Assembly: GCA_017521565.1 (NCBI GenBank)
Contig: JAFXCE010000037.1
Coordinates: 31,615-95,614, forward strand
Length of the DNA: 64,000 nucleotides
Source: Clostridia bacterium
GTDB taxonomy: Bacteria > Bacillota > Clostridia > Christensenellales > Aristaeellaceae
Direction of reading: 5' to 3'
A program made the position numbers and the translations under genes. Shown here piece by piece: positions 15,262-23,563 of the stretch. The notes below the pieces were generated by a model. That model was not told where the DNA came from, did not search any database, and saw nothing but the letters and a program-made list of their open reading frames with translations. Each line of letters starts with the position of its first letter. The first letter of the stretch is position 1.

Positions 15262-16164
15262 TCAGAAGCTGCGTCCGCCGCCGCCGCCGCGGGAACGGCC
15301 GCCGCCGAAGCTCCGTCCGCCGCCAAAGCTGCGTCCGCCGCCGGAGCTGCTGCGGGAGCTGCCCCCGCCAAAGCTGCGGAAGCTGCCGCTGTGGCCCCAG
15401 CCTCCGCCATAGCCGCCCATCGGCGGGCGCGGCGGATTGCGCCGGTTTCTCCCGCTGTCGCCGAGCTTGTCAAACAGCCAGCCAAGGAACAAAAAACGCA
15501 GACAGCATCCCTTGCCCTTGAAAAGCGTGTTGATGACGATACTCGCAACGATATACGTAAACAGCAGGCTGAGAATTCCATCAAACAAACCGCCGCTTCT
15601 CCTTTCCCCTGCATCATATCCGCTTACGAGCCCCATGCTTGCCGCGCCGGCGCTTTCGCCAAGGGAAAGCGTCTTGCCCTGCGCCTTCGCCATGAACTGA
15701 CAGACATCCTGATACAGGGCGATCATGCCCGCGTCAAAGTCGTTATTGGCGAAATAATCGATGTTCCTGTCGATCAGCTCGCCGCATTTGCTGCCGGTAA
15801 GCGTGCGATCGACGCCCTTGCCCGTGCCGATCTGAATCTTGCGATCGCCGCGCGCAAGCAGGACGACGATGCCGTTGTCCTCGCCTTTCTGGCCGATGCC
15901 CCATGTATTGATCAGATCCGTCGCATAGTCCGCCGGATCCTCGCCGTCAAGGAAATTGACCGCCACGGCGATCGCCTGTATGCCGGTCGCCTCCTCCAGC
16001 GCCTGACCATACTGCGCAATTTCCGCAATATCGCCGCTATCCAGCACATCCGCGCCAAAGTCATACGCATAGGCAAATGCATCCGGCTTATCCGGAACGT
16101 CAGCCAGCGCAAGCGTGCTCATCAAGAGCACAAGCATCATACAAACCGCAATCCATCTTTTCAT
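15262..16164 (-). CDS. TPM-domain membrane protein with Gly/Arg-rich tail
   Basis: The start MKRWIAVCMM (AAGGAG six bases upstream) opens a signal peptide ending near TLALA. A TPM domain (TLP18.3/Psb32/MOLO-1 family, about residues 25-180) follows, with the typical GIQAIAVAV and GEDNGIVVLLARGDRKIQIGTG stretches, then a membrane segment (about 205-230) and a disordered Gly/Ser/Arg tail ending GGGRSRGGGGGRSF. TPM proteins of this layout (YgcG type) usually sit beside LemA, as here. The domain has been linked to phosphatase activity in plants, but the bacterial role is unclear. It is last in the likely xpaC operon. The final 14 residues are identical to those of the gene upstream. Confidence 0.85.
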   Translation of the reverse strand: MKRWIAVCMMLVLLMSTLALADVPDKPDAFAYAYDFGADVLDSGDIAEIAQYGQALEEATGIQAIAVAVNFLDGEDPADYATDLINTWGIGQKGEDNGIVVLLARGDRKIQIGTGKGVDRTLTGSKCGELIDRNIDYFANNDFDAGMIALYQDVCQFMAKAQGKTLSLGESAGAASMGLVSGYDAGERRSGGLFDGILSLLFTYIVASIVINTLFKGKGCCLRFLFLGWLFDKLGDSGRNRRNPPRPPMGGYGGGWGHSGSFRSFGGGSSRSSSGGGRSFGGGRSFGGGRSRGGGGGRSF

Positions 16165-16208
16165 GGCGTACTCCTTTTCCATGCATTTCTGCGCATCTGT
16201 CTTCATGT

Positions 16209-16700
16209 TCAGAAGCTGCGTCCGCCGCCGCCCCCGCGGGAACGCCCGCCGCCAAAGCTTGAGCTGCGTGAACTGCGCGAGCTGCTTCGGTTGCTGCTCC
16301 GTGATGTTCTGGAACTGCTGTTTCTGCTTCCGGCAAAACTTACACCACTGTCCGCCGCCCGCTTTCTAACGTTATTCATCGACGAACGATAAGCGTTGAA
16401 CGAATCCCTCTGTGCCTGCCGCTGCGCATCCGCCTGCGCGCGCCTTGTTTCGCGGCGTTCCCGAGCACGCCTGCTGCTGCCCGTACTGCTGTATCCGCCG
16501 TAGCCGCTATATCCGCCGTAGCCGCCGGAAGAATATCCCCCCGATGAGCCTGAATAGGAACTGCCGCCTGATCCACCTTCACTGAGCGCGAATATCAGGC
16601 ATCCGAACGTGAAAATCATCCCAACAACCGGATGATAAACCCAAAGCGCCATAATTCCCAGACCTGCAAGTGCACCTAAAACACACACTCTACACGTCAC
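16209..16700 (-). CDS. Small Gly/Ser/Arg-rich membrane protein
   Basis: A GTG-started 163-residue protein. Two hydrophobic segments (about 5-40, through WVYHPVVGMIFTFGCLIFAL) are followed by a low-complexity Gly/Ser/Tyr stretch, a charged Arg/Gln helix (about 85-125), a Ser/Arg run, and the tail GGGRSRGGGGGRSF that it shares exactly with its downstream TPM neighbour. Not recognised as a family. Position between lemA and the TPM gene suggests an envelope component of the same system. The start rests on GGGAGAGG just upstream. Composition makes homology searches difficult. Confidence 0.65.
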   Translation of the reverse strand: MTCRVCVLGALAGLGIMALWVYHPVVGMIFTFGCLIFALSEGGSGGSSYSGSSGGYSSGGYGGYSGYGGYSSTGSSRRARERRETRRAQADAQRQAQRDSFNAYRSSMNNVRKRAADSGVSFAGSRNSSSRTSRSSNRSSSRSSRSSSFGGGRSRGGGGGRSF

Positions 16701-16761
16701 CTCTCCCTCAGCGTTTCTCCAATCTTCTCAATACAACCCGCAGAGTATCCTTCTATTCAGA

Positions 16762-17304
16762 TCAGATGCCCTCGTACAAATCCGGCTCAGGCAGGACAAA
16801 TTTCGTGGGCAGCTTCTCATAGAGTTTTTCCGCTTTTTCCGCCTTGTCGTTGTAGGCGCGTGCCTCCTGACGCAGGAAACTGCCAAGCTCTGCAAATGTA
16901 TCCGCCGCGCTCAGCATATTGCGCGCCTCCTCGCCGGAAAGCTCCGCCGTCGTCAGCTCGCTGACCGCAGCCGTTAGTTCCTGATCCGCACGGCTGATTT
17001 CCTGCGCGCTCTTCGCCGCCTCCAGCGCTTTGGCTGCGCCTTCCGCCGCATGGATCGCGTTCTCGTTCAGGCCTGCGCGCGCAGCCACCGTCAGGATATT
17101 CTCCGCCGCGTCGATGCGATCCTCTATGATCGAATCCACATCCCCCTGACGGATAAAGGCCTTCGGCGTCGCATTCTGCAGCGCACGGAAATTTCCGGCA
17201 AAGAGCGAAACCACCAGCATCGCCGCCATGATCACGATCCCCGCCGCCAGCGGCAGGCGGTGCAGTTTCTCCTTCATGCCCATGCGTCCCGGATTGTTCT
17301 CCAT
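16762..17304 (-). CDS. LemA-family membrane protein (divergent)
   Basis: A 180-residue protein with a short cytoplasmic end, one transmembrane helix (LAAGIVIMAAMLVVSLFAG, about 19-37) and a long helical domain ending RAYNDKAEKAEKLYEKLPTKFV. That end resembles the LemA signature of a YNxxAxxY helix followed by a FP/LP turn. LemA proteins have a one-pass, all-helical design and often neighbour TPM-domain proteins. The match is by architecture and C-terminal motif, not strong identity. Its start overlaps nothing but lies only two bases after the telA stop, so the two are co-translated. Confidence 0.6.
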   Translation of the reverse strand: MENNPGRMGMKEKLHRLPLAAGIVIMAAMLVVSLFAGNFRALQNATPKAFIRQGDVDSIIEDRIDAAENILTVAARAGLNENAIHAAEGAAKALEAAKSAQEISRADQELTAAVSELTTAELSGEEARNMLSAADTFAELGSFLRQEARAYNDKAEKAEKLYEKLPTKFVLPEPDLYEGI

Positions 17305-17306
17305 GT

Positions 17307-18263
17307 TTACCTGCCTCCTTCAAGGCCAGAACCGGCCTTCTTCCCGAGTTCCTGTTCAATGCTTTCCAGTTCGCGCAAAAGGTCCTGCGCCGTCTGCTGT
17401 GCGCGCTCGCGGTCGCTTTCCCTGTCCGCTTTGGCGTATGCGTTTTTCTGCGCGGTCAGCTCCTTTGCGCCCGCGCGCACGCCGCGCATCGCCTCTTTGT
17501 TCATCCTGCGCTGCATGGTCAGCGAGTCCGTCGCTCTTGCAAGGCCCAGCGCAGCCGCCATCTGGCCTTTCCAGAGCGGAATGGTGACCTCAAGCGCCGT
17601 CTTCAGCTTTTCGCAGGTCACGCTGTCGCTCGCCTGCACCATGCGGATCTGCGCCGCCAGCTGCGTGCTCGCCAGCTGCGTCACGCGGATATCCTGCACG
17701 CGCCGCTCCATGCGCGCAATGATCTGCGCATCCTCGCCGCGCTCCCTTGCCTGCCGGATGATTTCATCGCCCACGACGATCAGCGAACAAAGCTCGCGAT
17801 AGAGCGTCTCGTTGCGCTCATAGAGCCGATCCAGCAGCGCGCTGTCGCGCATCAGCGCCACACGCCTGTCCGTCATCTCGTCCGCGCAGGCGTTGATCCT
17901 CGGGACGGCCTTTTCATAAGCGGCGCGGATCTCCTCAAGCCCCGCCGCACCGCCGAACATCCTGCGCAAAAAGCCCTTCGCCTCCGCAGAAAACGAACAG
18001 CTTTTGATCTGCTGTGCCAGCTCCCGCATCGCGCTGCCCAGCGGCTCAACGTCCCTGCGCAGAACCTGCGCCAGCGCAATATCGGAAAACGCGCCCATCT
18101 CCTTCTGCGCGCGCGCGCCGAAGCCAAGCACCGCCGCGCCGTCATGGATGTTAAGCCGGGCCGCCGTCTCGCGAATCCTCGCCTGCATCGCGGCGTCCAG
18201 CTGTTCCATCTTCGGCGCTGCGCCCTGCTCGGGCACAAGGGCAAAGCCGGAAAACTCACCCAT
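17307..18263 (-). CDS. TelA/YaaN-family protein (first copy)
   Basis: A 318-residue all-helical protein of the toxic-anion-resistance family (TelA, PF05816). Diagnostic stretches are FLRRMFGG, the central TQLASTQLAAQIRMVQASD, and LEVTIPLWKGQMAAALGLARA, all conserved in the second copy at 24612-25823. It is about 80 residues shorter than that copy, mainly at the N-terminus. In Bacillus subtilis xpaC-yaaN are adjacent, the same order as here. The name comes from tellurite resistance of plasmid homologues, but for chromosomal copies a cell-envelope or stress role is more likely and not established. Confidence 0.9.
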   Translation of the reverse strand: MGEFSGFALVPEQGAAPKMEQLDAAMQARIRETAARLNIHDGAAVLGFGARAQKEMGAFSDIALAQVLRRDVEPLGSAMRELAQQIKSCSFSAEAKGFLRRMFGGAAGLEEIRAAYEKAVPRINACADEMTDRRVALMRDSALLDRLYERNETLYRELCSLIVVGDEIIRQARERGEDAQIIARMERRVQDIRVTQLASTQLAAQIRMVQASDSVTCEKLKTALEVTIPLWKGQMAAALGLARATDSLTMQRRMNKEAMRGVRAGAKELTAQKNAYAKADRESDRERAQQTAQDLLRELESIEQELGKKAGSGLEGGR

Positions 18264-18266
18264 TTC

Positions 18267-18962
18267 TCAGCCCCCCTGCTTAAACAGACCGACAAAAGGA
18301 TCCTCTGCCTGTTCCCTCTCGCCTGCCTCCGTCTGCATATCGCTCTCGCCCGTCAGGCCGTCGCTCCTGAGCATATCCGCCAGCACATCCATTTCACTTT
18401 CCAGATTGATAAACCGGAAATGATCAAGCGCATCCAGCTGCTTGTGAAACGCCGTCTGCACCTGCCCCATCGCCTCGCGGATCCGCGCCGCGATCTGCAG
18501 ACTGTTGCCCGCAGTCACTTCGCTTTCCAGCGATGCGCGTGCGGTCAGCAGCTTGAGCGTCGCCGGCAGGTAATAGCGCAGGAACGTGCGCAGCGAGGAG
18601 AGCATATCCGGCTGTTCCTCCAGCCGCACAAGGATCCTGCGGCAGGTCGCCTCGATGTCCTCGATCTGCGCGGAAAGCTGCCCGTCGGCAATCGCATCGT
18701 TCGCCGCTGCGATCGCATCAAGCTGCCCGCGCGCCTCGGTGATCAGCGCATCCACCTCGGCGTTGCCGCTTCTGGGGGCGCGCTCGACCTCGATCATGCG
18801 ATCCGGAAATGCCTTCCTGCCCGCGGCGAATGCCGCCGCAAATACCGCCGCCGCCAGCACATAGCTAAGCAGCGAGCCGAGTCCCACAAGCAGCGCAACC
18901 AGCAGCACCGCAGCGCCCGCGACCACAAACGGCGCGCCGGAACGAATCGTCTTTTTTTCCAT
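18267..18962 (-). CDS. xpaC: XpaC-family membrane protein
   Basis: This 231-residue protein belongs to the XpaC family (5-bromo-4-chloroindolyl phosphate hydrolysis protein, PF10112). It has two adjacent transmembrane helices (about 10-50, GAPFVVAGAAVLLVALLVGLG then VLAAAVFAAAFAAG) and a cytoplasmic helical domain with the family pattern RTFLRYYLPATLKLLTARASLE. The start MEKKTIRSG is preferred over a TTG seven codons upstream because AGGAAGG precedes it. Known partner: TelA/YaaN, directly downstream. It probably heads a five-gene operon down to the TPM gene, possibly cotranscribed from 19807. The hydrolase name reflects an old assay, not a proven enzyme. Confidence 0.85.
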   Translation of the reverse strand: MEKKTIRSGAPFVVAGAAVLLVALLVGLGSLLSYVLAAAVFAAAFAAGRKAFPDRMIEVERAPRSGNAEVDALITEARGQLDAIAAANDAIADGQLSAQIEDIEATCRRILVRLEEQPDMLSSLRTFLRYYLPATLKLLTARASLESEVTAGNSLQIAARIREAMGQVQTAFHKQLDALDHFRFINLESEMDVLADMLRSDGLTGESDMQTEAGEREQAEDPFVGLFKQGG

Positions 18963-19006
18963 CCTATGCCCGTCCTTCCTCAAGTCAAGCGAACTCTATC
19001 CTCACA

Positions 19007-19714
19007 TCAGTCCTCGTCCATGCGGAATACGGCGCTCACGCGCGCTTCCTCCGGCAGGGCCTGATATGTTTTCCACTGCTGCACAAACAGCGAATCCACG
19101 GGGAAGCGCGTCAGTATGGTCTGCCCGGCCGGGATGCCCACATGCTGCAGCGTCACGCCGTCGGTATAAATCAGCACGCCGGAATGTGTATACAGTCCCA
19201 GGGAAATCGTCGGATCGTACGCATCCGCTCCCGTCGGATTGGTGATCTCGCAGATGACGCTCATCTCCTCCGTCGCCTCATTGAGTTCAATGCGCGCGCT
19301 CGCCTCAAGCACATGGCTGGCATGTTCCTTCGGTATCGTCATATACTGAAGATCATAGGAGATTCCCGAAACGCTCGGCACGACGATGCCATCCTCATTG
19401 GGCTCAAAGGCCACGATGTCAAACAGATAGCCATCCTCCCCGGGGGAGAGAAAATACGGCCAGATCTGCGCCACATCGCTGGTGGAGAGCAGCTGCTCCC
19501 CATTCATCAGGGAAAGCATGCCCTCGTCAAGACAGATGACCTCGTCGGAGGCATTATGCACCTGCGCGAAGCAATAGACCAGATAGTAATCGCCGGAAGG
19601 CACGATGCTGCAGGTAGCCTGCGAAACCACGCCTTCCCCTTCCGCCGCGCCGCAGACTGCTGCCGCACACAGAAGCGCCGCAAGGATCACGGCCGCCCAA
19701 ATCCTCTTCATCAT
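19007..19714 (-). CDS. Secreted protein of unknown function
   Basis: A 235-residue protein with a Sec signal peptide (MKRIWAAVILAALLCAAAVCGAAEG). The mature part looks all-beta, with phrases such as YLVYCFAQVHNASDEVICLDEG and MSVICEITNPTGADAYDPTI that recall FxLYD/DUF-type immunoglobulin-like repeats. No catalytic motif seen. The two tandem ATGs sit right after AGGAGG; the second gives slightly better spacing. It has its own promoter. The gap to xpaC is only 44 bases without a terminator, so it may be the first gene of that operon. Confidence 0.65.
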   Translation of the reverse strand: MMKRIWAAVILAALLCAAAVCGAAEGEGVVSQATCSIVPSGDYYLVYCFAQVHNASDEVICLDEGMLSLMNGEQLLSTSDVAQIWPYFLSPGEDGYLFDIVAFEPNEDGIVVPSVSGISYDLQYMTIPKEHASHVLEASARIELNEATEEMSVICEITNPTGADAYDPTISLGLYTHSGVLIYTDGVTLQHVGIPAGQTILTRFPVDSLFVQQWKTYQALPEEARVSAVFRMDED

Positions 19715-19778
19715 CCATCCTCCTATCGGGTTGAAAAACGCTGTTCATTCTATGATTTGTATGCTCTTCTTGACATTC

Positions 19779-19807
19779 AGTATACCATGTTTGTCCCCCC
19801 ACCGCAA
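19779..19807 (-). promoter_or_regulatory. Promoter upstream of the secreted protein and xpaC cluster
   Basis: Minus-strand TTGCGG (19802-19807), 17-base spacer, TATACT (19779-19784). Confidence 0.65.
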
Positions 19808-19861
19808 GTTGACCCCGTCTGCATTGTCGCAGCAGGCGTTTCAAAACCCGCTTGGCATAAA

Positions 19862-19909
19862 TAAAAGCGCGGACAAACCGCCGGGCATGCTCTGCCCGCG
19901 TTTGTCCGC
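19862..19909 (-). terminator. Terminator after the 194-residue secreted protein gene
   Basis: Minus-strand GCGGACAAAC pairs with GTTTGTCCGC and an inner CGGGCA/TGCCCG extends the stem; TTTTAT follows. Confidence 0.75.
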
Positions 19910-19919
19910 ACTGCTTCAC

Positions 19920-20504
19920 TTAATTTGTGGCCCTGCGGCGAACGCCGTCCTCGCTGACAACGGTCAGCGGATCATTCTCGCCGCTGACGCCCAGCTGCTC
20001 ACGGGCGTCAAGGCCCAGCGCGCTGCGCACGGCGTCAAGCTCCGACACCAGATAGCGCATGCGCACGTAGCCATCAACATCCGCCACGGCGACCTGCGTA
20101 ATGCCCACGCGTTTGAGCGTGTCAATCGCCCGCTGATCCATCTGCAGCATCAGGCTGTCCGCGTTGCTGTGCGCGCGCATGTACAGGCAGATTCCGCCGT
20201 CCTCCGCGCCAGCCAGCTTTTCCTTGAAGATCACACCAGAACCATTCGCATTGAACACGCGCAGGTTGAGCAGCATTCCGCTGATGCGCGCCTGACGCAG
20301 CCACTCGCTGCTGGTCTCAATGCCGCGGAAAACGCAGCGGCTGCTGGTTACCGGCATCTTCTCCTGCGTCTGCTGCTGCGCCTGCTGGTTGGGAACAAGC
20401 GCAGCGGTATCCATCGCCTGCGCACCGGCCGGCGCAGCCGCCATCAATACAGCGCACAGCGCAATGGCTGCAGCGGTCATTTTCTTGCTTTGGTATGCGT
20501 TCAC
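19920..20504 (-). CDS. Secreted protein of unknown function
   Basis: A GTG-started 194-residue protein (AAAGGGG upstream) with a signal peptide ending near AGAQA, a Gln-rich linker, and a mature region (about 55-190) containing FNANGSGVIFKEKLAG, ICLYMRAHSNADSLMLQMDQ and VAVADVDGYVRMRYLVSEL. No family recognised. It follows the VanW-domain gene by 41 bases on the same strand, ahead of a clear terminator, so it is probably the second gene of that operon and acts outside the membrane. Confidence 0.65.
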   Translation of the reverse strand: MNAYQSKKMTAAAIALCAVLMAAAPAGAQAMDTAALVPNQQAQQQTQEKMPVTSSRCVFRGIETSSEWLRQARISGMLLNLRVFNANGSGVIFKEKLAGAEDGGICLYMRAHSNADSLMLQMDQRAIDTLKRVGITQVAVADVDGYVRMRYLVSELDAVRSALGLDAREQLGVSGENDPLTVVSEDGVRRRATN

Positions 20505-20545
20505 GGTAACGCGCCCCTTTCTCTCTTATCCCTGTATCTCTGCCG

Positions 20546-22474
20546 TCAGTCTGTCGGCATCATCTCCGGCACAGGCGTCTCCCTCGGCGTCACGCCGACG
20601 TAAATTCTGGGGATCTGCGCCTTGTACGTATCGGTATACTTCAGTTCACGCGCGACGGTCAGGCCCTTGGCGTCCATCGTCACCAGGTATACATCCACGA
20701 TGTAGCCCTCCGCGCCCTTGCTCGTCTGGTGCGTTTCGTCGTCATAGACGACATATTTCATATGCTCATCCGGGATATAGGTCGGCTGCGGTACGGGGAT
20801 GGTCTCCCTGACCTGAGATTCCAGCTTGTAGCTGTATCCGTTGGGATCCGGCCTGCCATGGATGGTAAACTTGCAGCGATAGTAGTTGTTCTTTCCCTTG
20901 TAGTACTCGGTGGAGATGAAGATGTCCGCATTCGTGTTGTTCTTGAATACGAAATCAAGCCGTCCGTCCTGAACGGTCGCGTCCATGCCCAGATCCACAT
21001 AGTTGGAGGGCAGGGAATGCTGATAGCGCGTCCTGACCTCAAGGCCCGCGTTGACGACCGCATTGTACAGCGTGCTCGACACCTGACAGATGCCGCCGCC
21101 GTAGCCCTCGACATATTCGCCGTAGGCCAGTTCCAGCGCAGGCTGATAGCCATTGGAAGCGGTGCGCTTTCCTGTGACCTTATTGAAGGACACCGATTCG
21201 CCGGACTTGATGATCAGCCGGTCAAACCGCTCCGTACCGATCCGGATATTCTCGCTTCTCGCCTCTACATAATCGCCCGTCTTACCGATGGACGTCTCGT
21301 AGCTGGCCAGCTTGACGATCTGTCCCTCGAGGTATTCGCGGGTGATCGCCGCCTCGACGGCTTTCGGTGCGAGATCCACCACGCCGGATTCAAGCCGGTC
21401 AACCATGCCCACGATGCGCTCGTTAAGGCCCGTAATGTCGAGCACCTTGCCCGGCACATCGTCGGTATAGGCGTATGGCGGCCAGTTGTTTTCATCATTG
21501 ATGCGCGTTGCGCTGATTGCAGGCTGGTCAATCTCTTCCTTGATCTGCATGAGGATCTGATTGACGCGGGAGAGATCGTAGGTCAGCGTCGTATAGCGCA
21601 TTGCCGGCGTCTCTTCAAGCGCCTTCACCTGCTCATAGCGCATGGACGACGAACCCGTATGGCCGATCGCCCAGAGCTGATCGAGCTGATCCGCCACATC
21701 ATACTGCATCTTCAGGTCGTCGCCCGTGATGTCCCAGCTGCGCCCGTCCTGCGTGCGCAGCGTGATTCTCCACTGGGAAACCAGGCTCTGCACCTGCTGG
21801 GTCACGATATATGCCGCCTCATCCAGCGTCTTTCCCTCCAGCGCAATGCCGTTGACAAAGATGTTGGGATAAAAGACGTTCGTTCCACGGTCAAGCGTCC
21901 GCTTGATGTCCATCAGCCTGCTGCCGCCGATCACCGCGCCTGCGGCAAGCGTCACAACAAGCGCAGTCAGGACAATGAACGCAGCAGTCCGCCTGATCTG
22001 GGCGCTGCGCCTGGCCTTCGCTTTTTTACTCATCTTGCGCGGCGGCTTTTTTCCGCGGGCTGCGCCCGCCGGTTTGGTCTTCTTTCGTGGGGAAGCCGCC
22101 GCGGGCGGCATCTCCGCCTGCGCGTCTTCGCCGTCCACGCCGGCTTCTTGCGGCGCATGCGGCACGGGCGGCCCATCCTCCTGCACTCTTTTTTTCATGC
22201 TGAGGATCGCGCGGCCTTCTTCCGATAGTCCGGCGCCCTGCGCATTTTCCTGTCCTTCTGCTCTCAGGGACGCCCTTACGTTTTTTTCGCCGCCCGTCCG
22301 GCGCTGCGCTGCGCCGGATACCTGGCTTGCCGATACCATCCAGTCCGGCTGGTCGTCATCGTGAGAGATGACGATGCGGCGCGGCTCTTCCTGCGGCACG
22401 CTCTGTTTTTCCTCCGGGATCACAGGCGCGGCCTGCGGTCTCCTTCTTCGGTGAGGCGGTCTATATTCAGACAC
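20546..22474 (-). CDS. VanW-domain membrane-anchored protein
   Basis: A 642-residue protein: a long basic/Pro-rich cytoplasmic N-terminus (about 1-160, with RRRRPQAAP and KKPPRKMSKKAKARR), one transmembrane helix (about 163-187), peptidoglycan-binding-4-like repeats (about 200-390), and a VanW domain (about 390-530) with FNKVTGKRTASNGYQPALE and GYGGGICQVSSTLYNAV. The Cys in GGGICQVSSTLY is the conserved family residue. VanW proteins are found in some vancomycin-resistance loci but mostly serve unknown cell-wall roles. No van ligase genes are near, so this is not a resistance cluster. Confidence 0.9.
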   Translation of the reverse strand: MSEYRPPHRRRRPQAAPVIPEEKQSVPQEEPRRIVISHDDDQPDWMVSASQVSGAAQRRTGGEKNVRASLRAEGQENAQGAGLSEEGRAILSMKKRVQEDGPPVPHAPQEAGVDGEDAQAEMPPAAASPRKKTKPAGAARGKKPPRKMSKKAKARRSAQIRRTAAFIVLTALVVTLAAGAVIGGSRLMDIKRTLDRGTNVFYPNIFVNGIALEGKTLDEAAYIVTQQVQSLVSQWRITLRTQDGRSWDITGDDLKMQYDVADQLDQLWAIGHTGSSSMRYEQVKALEETPAMRYTTLTYDLSRVNQILMQIKEEIDQPAISATRINDENNWPPYAYTDDVPGKVLDITGLNERIVGMVDRLESGVVDLAPKAVEAAITREYLEGQIVKLASYETSIGKTGDYVEARSENIRIGTERFDRLIIKSGESVSFNKVTGKRTASNGYQPALELAYGEYVEGYGGGICQVSSTLYNAVVNAGLEVRTRYQHSLPSNYVDLGMDATVQDGRLDFVFKNNTNADIFISTEYYKGKNNYYRCKFTIHGRPDPNGYSYKLESQVRETIPVPQPTYIPDEHMKYVVYDDETHQTSKGAEGYIVDVYLVTMDAKGLTVARELKYTDTYKAQIPRIYVGVTPRETPVPEMMPTD

Positions 22475-22540
22475 TGCCTGCTGCCTCCTTCAATATCAAA
22501 CGGGCACATTGCCCGAGCATCTAATAATCGTTCAACCTAT

Positions 22541-22569
22541 ATCATACTTCATTTTCTTTCGGTATGCAA
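22541..22569 (-). promoter_or_regulatory. Promoter of the VanW-domain gene
   Basis: Minus-strand TTGCAT (22564-22569), 17-base spacer, TATGAT (22541-22546). The region 22475-22731 is AT-rich and otherwise holds only this and the tRNA promoter. Confidence 0.7.
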
Positions 22570-22667
22570 GGTTTTTTATTCCTGAAACGTGATCTTTCGC
22601 TCTCAGATCTTCTTCAGAAGTCTTTTTACGTCAAAATGCACATTCTCAAATTTTTTTAAAACAGGTA

Positions 22668-22696
22668 TTGACAATTCTCTGCAGATTGAATATAAT
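22668..22696 (+). promoter_or_regulatory. Promoter of tRNA-Leu
   Basis: Consensus TTGACA (22668-22673), 17-base spacer, TATAAT (22691-22696). Confidence 0.9.
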
Positions 22697-22731
22697 ATAT
22701 CCGTTGCATCCGGGATGCATCAATCGAATAC

Positions 22732-22816
22732 GCGGTAGTGCTGGAATTGGCAGACAGGCACGTTTGAGGGGCGTGTGTTGTATGACGTATGGGTTCAAGT
22801 CCCATCTACCGCACCA
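22732..22816 (+). tRNA. tRNA-Leu (anticodon GAG)
   Basis: A class II tRNA with a long variable arm. Acceptor arms GCGGTAG / CTACCGC, discriminator A and encoded CCA; anticodon loop TTTGAGG gives GAG, reading CUC/CUU leucine codons; T arm GGGTTCAAGTCCC. A strong promoter and a Rho-independent terminator bracket it, so it is a single-gene unit. Confidence 0.95.
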
Positions 22817-22821
22817 GATCA

Positions 22822-22852
22822 GGAATCAGGCAATCGCTTGATTCCTTTTTTG
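22822..22852 (+). terminator. Terminator of tRNA-Leu
   Basis: GGAATCAGGC pairs with GCTTGATTCC (one G-U) around a short loop, followed by TTTTTT. Confidence 0.85.
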
Positions 22853-22866
22853 TTTATATGCAGCCT

Positions 22867-22903
22867 CAAGAAACCTCCGGCCCATTCAGCCGGAGGTTTC
22901 TTG
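22867..22903 (-). terminator. Hairpin downstream of pcp
   Basis: Perfect 14-bp stem CAAGAAACCTCCGG / CCGGAGGTTTCTTG with a 9-base loop just after the pcp stop. The T-run on the minus strand is some bases away, so termination is likely but not textbook. Confidence 0.6.
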
Positions 22904-22911
22904 ATCGCTCG

Positions 22912-23550
22912 TCAATAAATTGTTCCTTCAATGGCAGCGATATCCTCTTTATGCTGCGCGATCGCCCCGATCGCCGCCTCGATCCCCCGCGCAATGTCCT
23001 GCAGCGCCATCGACGGCGCAGGTCGGCTTGTCACCTGCTCCGGCACAAACGGCACATGCATGAAGCCGCCTCGCACGCCGGGATATTCCTTTTTAAGCAG
23101 ATGCAGCACGCCGTACATCAGATGGTTGCAGACAAACGTTCCTGCGCTGTTGGATACGCTTGCAGGCAGCCCCGCCTTGCGGATCGCCGCCGCCATCGCC
23201 TTCACCGGCAGCGTCGAAAAGTAAGCGGCAGGGCCATCTTTTTCAATCGGCGCATCGATGGGCTGATTGCCCGCGTTGTCCGCGATTCGCGCGTCGTCGA
23301 TGTTGATCGCCACGCGCTCAGGCGTCAGCTCGCAGCGCCCGCCCGCCTGGCCGATGCACAGCACTGCATCGGGCCGTTCGCGCCGGATCGCTTCCGCAGC
23401 CGCACGAACCGACTCGCCAAAGACCGTCGGCACCTCGAGCTTCACGATCTCCCATCCGGCAATCTCCTCCGCCACGAGACGAACCGCCTCCTGCGCAGGA
23501 TTGATGCGCTCCCCGCCGAAGGGATCAAACGCCGTCAAAAGCAGCTTCAT
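22912..23550 (-). CDS. pcp: Pyrrolidone-carboxylate peptidase
   Basis: Pcp (peptidase C15) removes N-terminal pyroglutamate from peptides in the cytoplasm. The 212-residue protein has the family start [16 protein letters not shown] and all three catalytic residues: Glu in [11 protein letters not shown] (about 81), Cys in [13 protein letters not shown] (about 144) and His in [12 protein letters not shown] (about 168). Length is normal. The start follows an AGAGGTAAAC stretch. The EamA transporter gene ends 13 bases upstream on the same strand, so the two form an operon, perhaps linking peptide turnover with export or import of a product. Confidence 0.95.
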   Translation of the reverse strand: MKLLLTAFDPFGGERINPAQEAVRLVAEEIAGWEIVKLEVPTVFGESVRAAAEAIRRERPDAVLCIGQAGGRCELTPERVAINIDDARIADNAGNQPIDAPIEKDGPAAYFSTLPVKAMAAAIRKAGLPASVSNSAGTFVCNHLMYGVLHLLKKEYPGVRGGFMHVPFVPEQVTSRPAPSMALQDIARGIEAAIGAIAQHKEDIAAIEGTIY

Positions 23551-23563
23551 GTTTACCTCTTTT

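Noticed and set aside
20546..22474. Vancomycin-resistance locus suggested by VanW
   Set aside because: No vanA/B ligase, vanH, vanX or vanRS nearby; VanW domains are common in Clostridia without resistance.
22475..22731. Possible small gene in the AT-rich gap before tRNA-Leu
   Set aside because: Only two promoters are seen; no ORF with a ribosome binding site.
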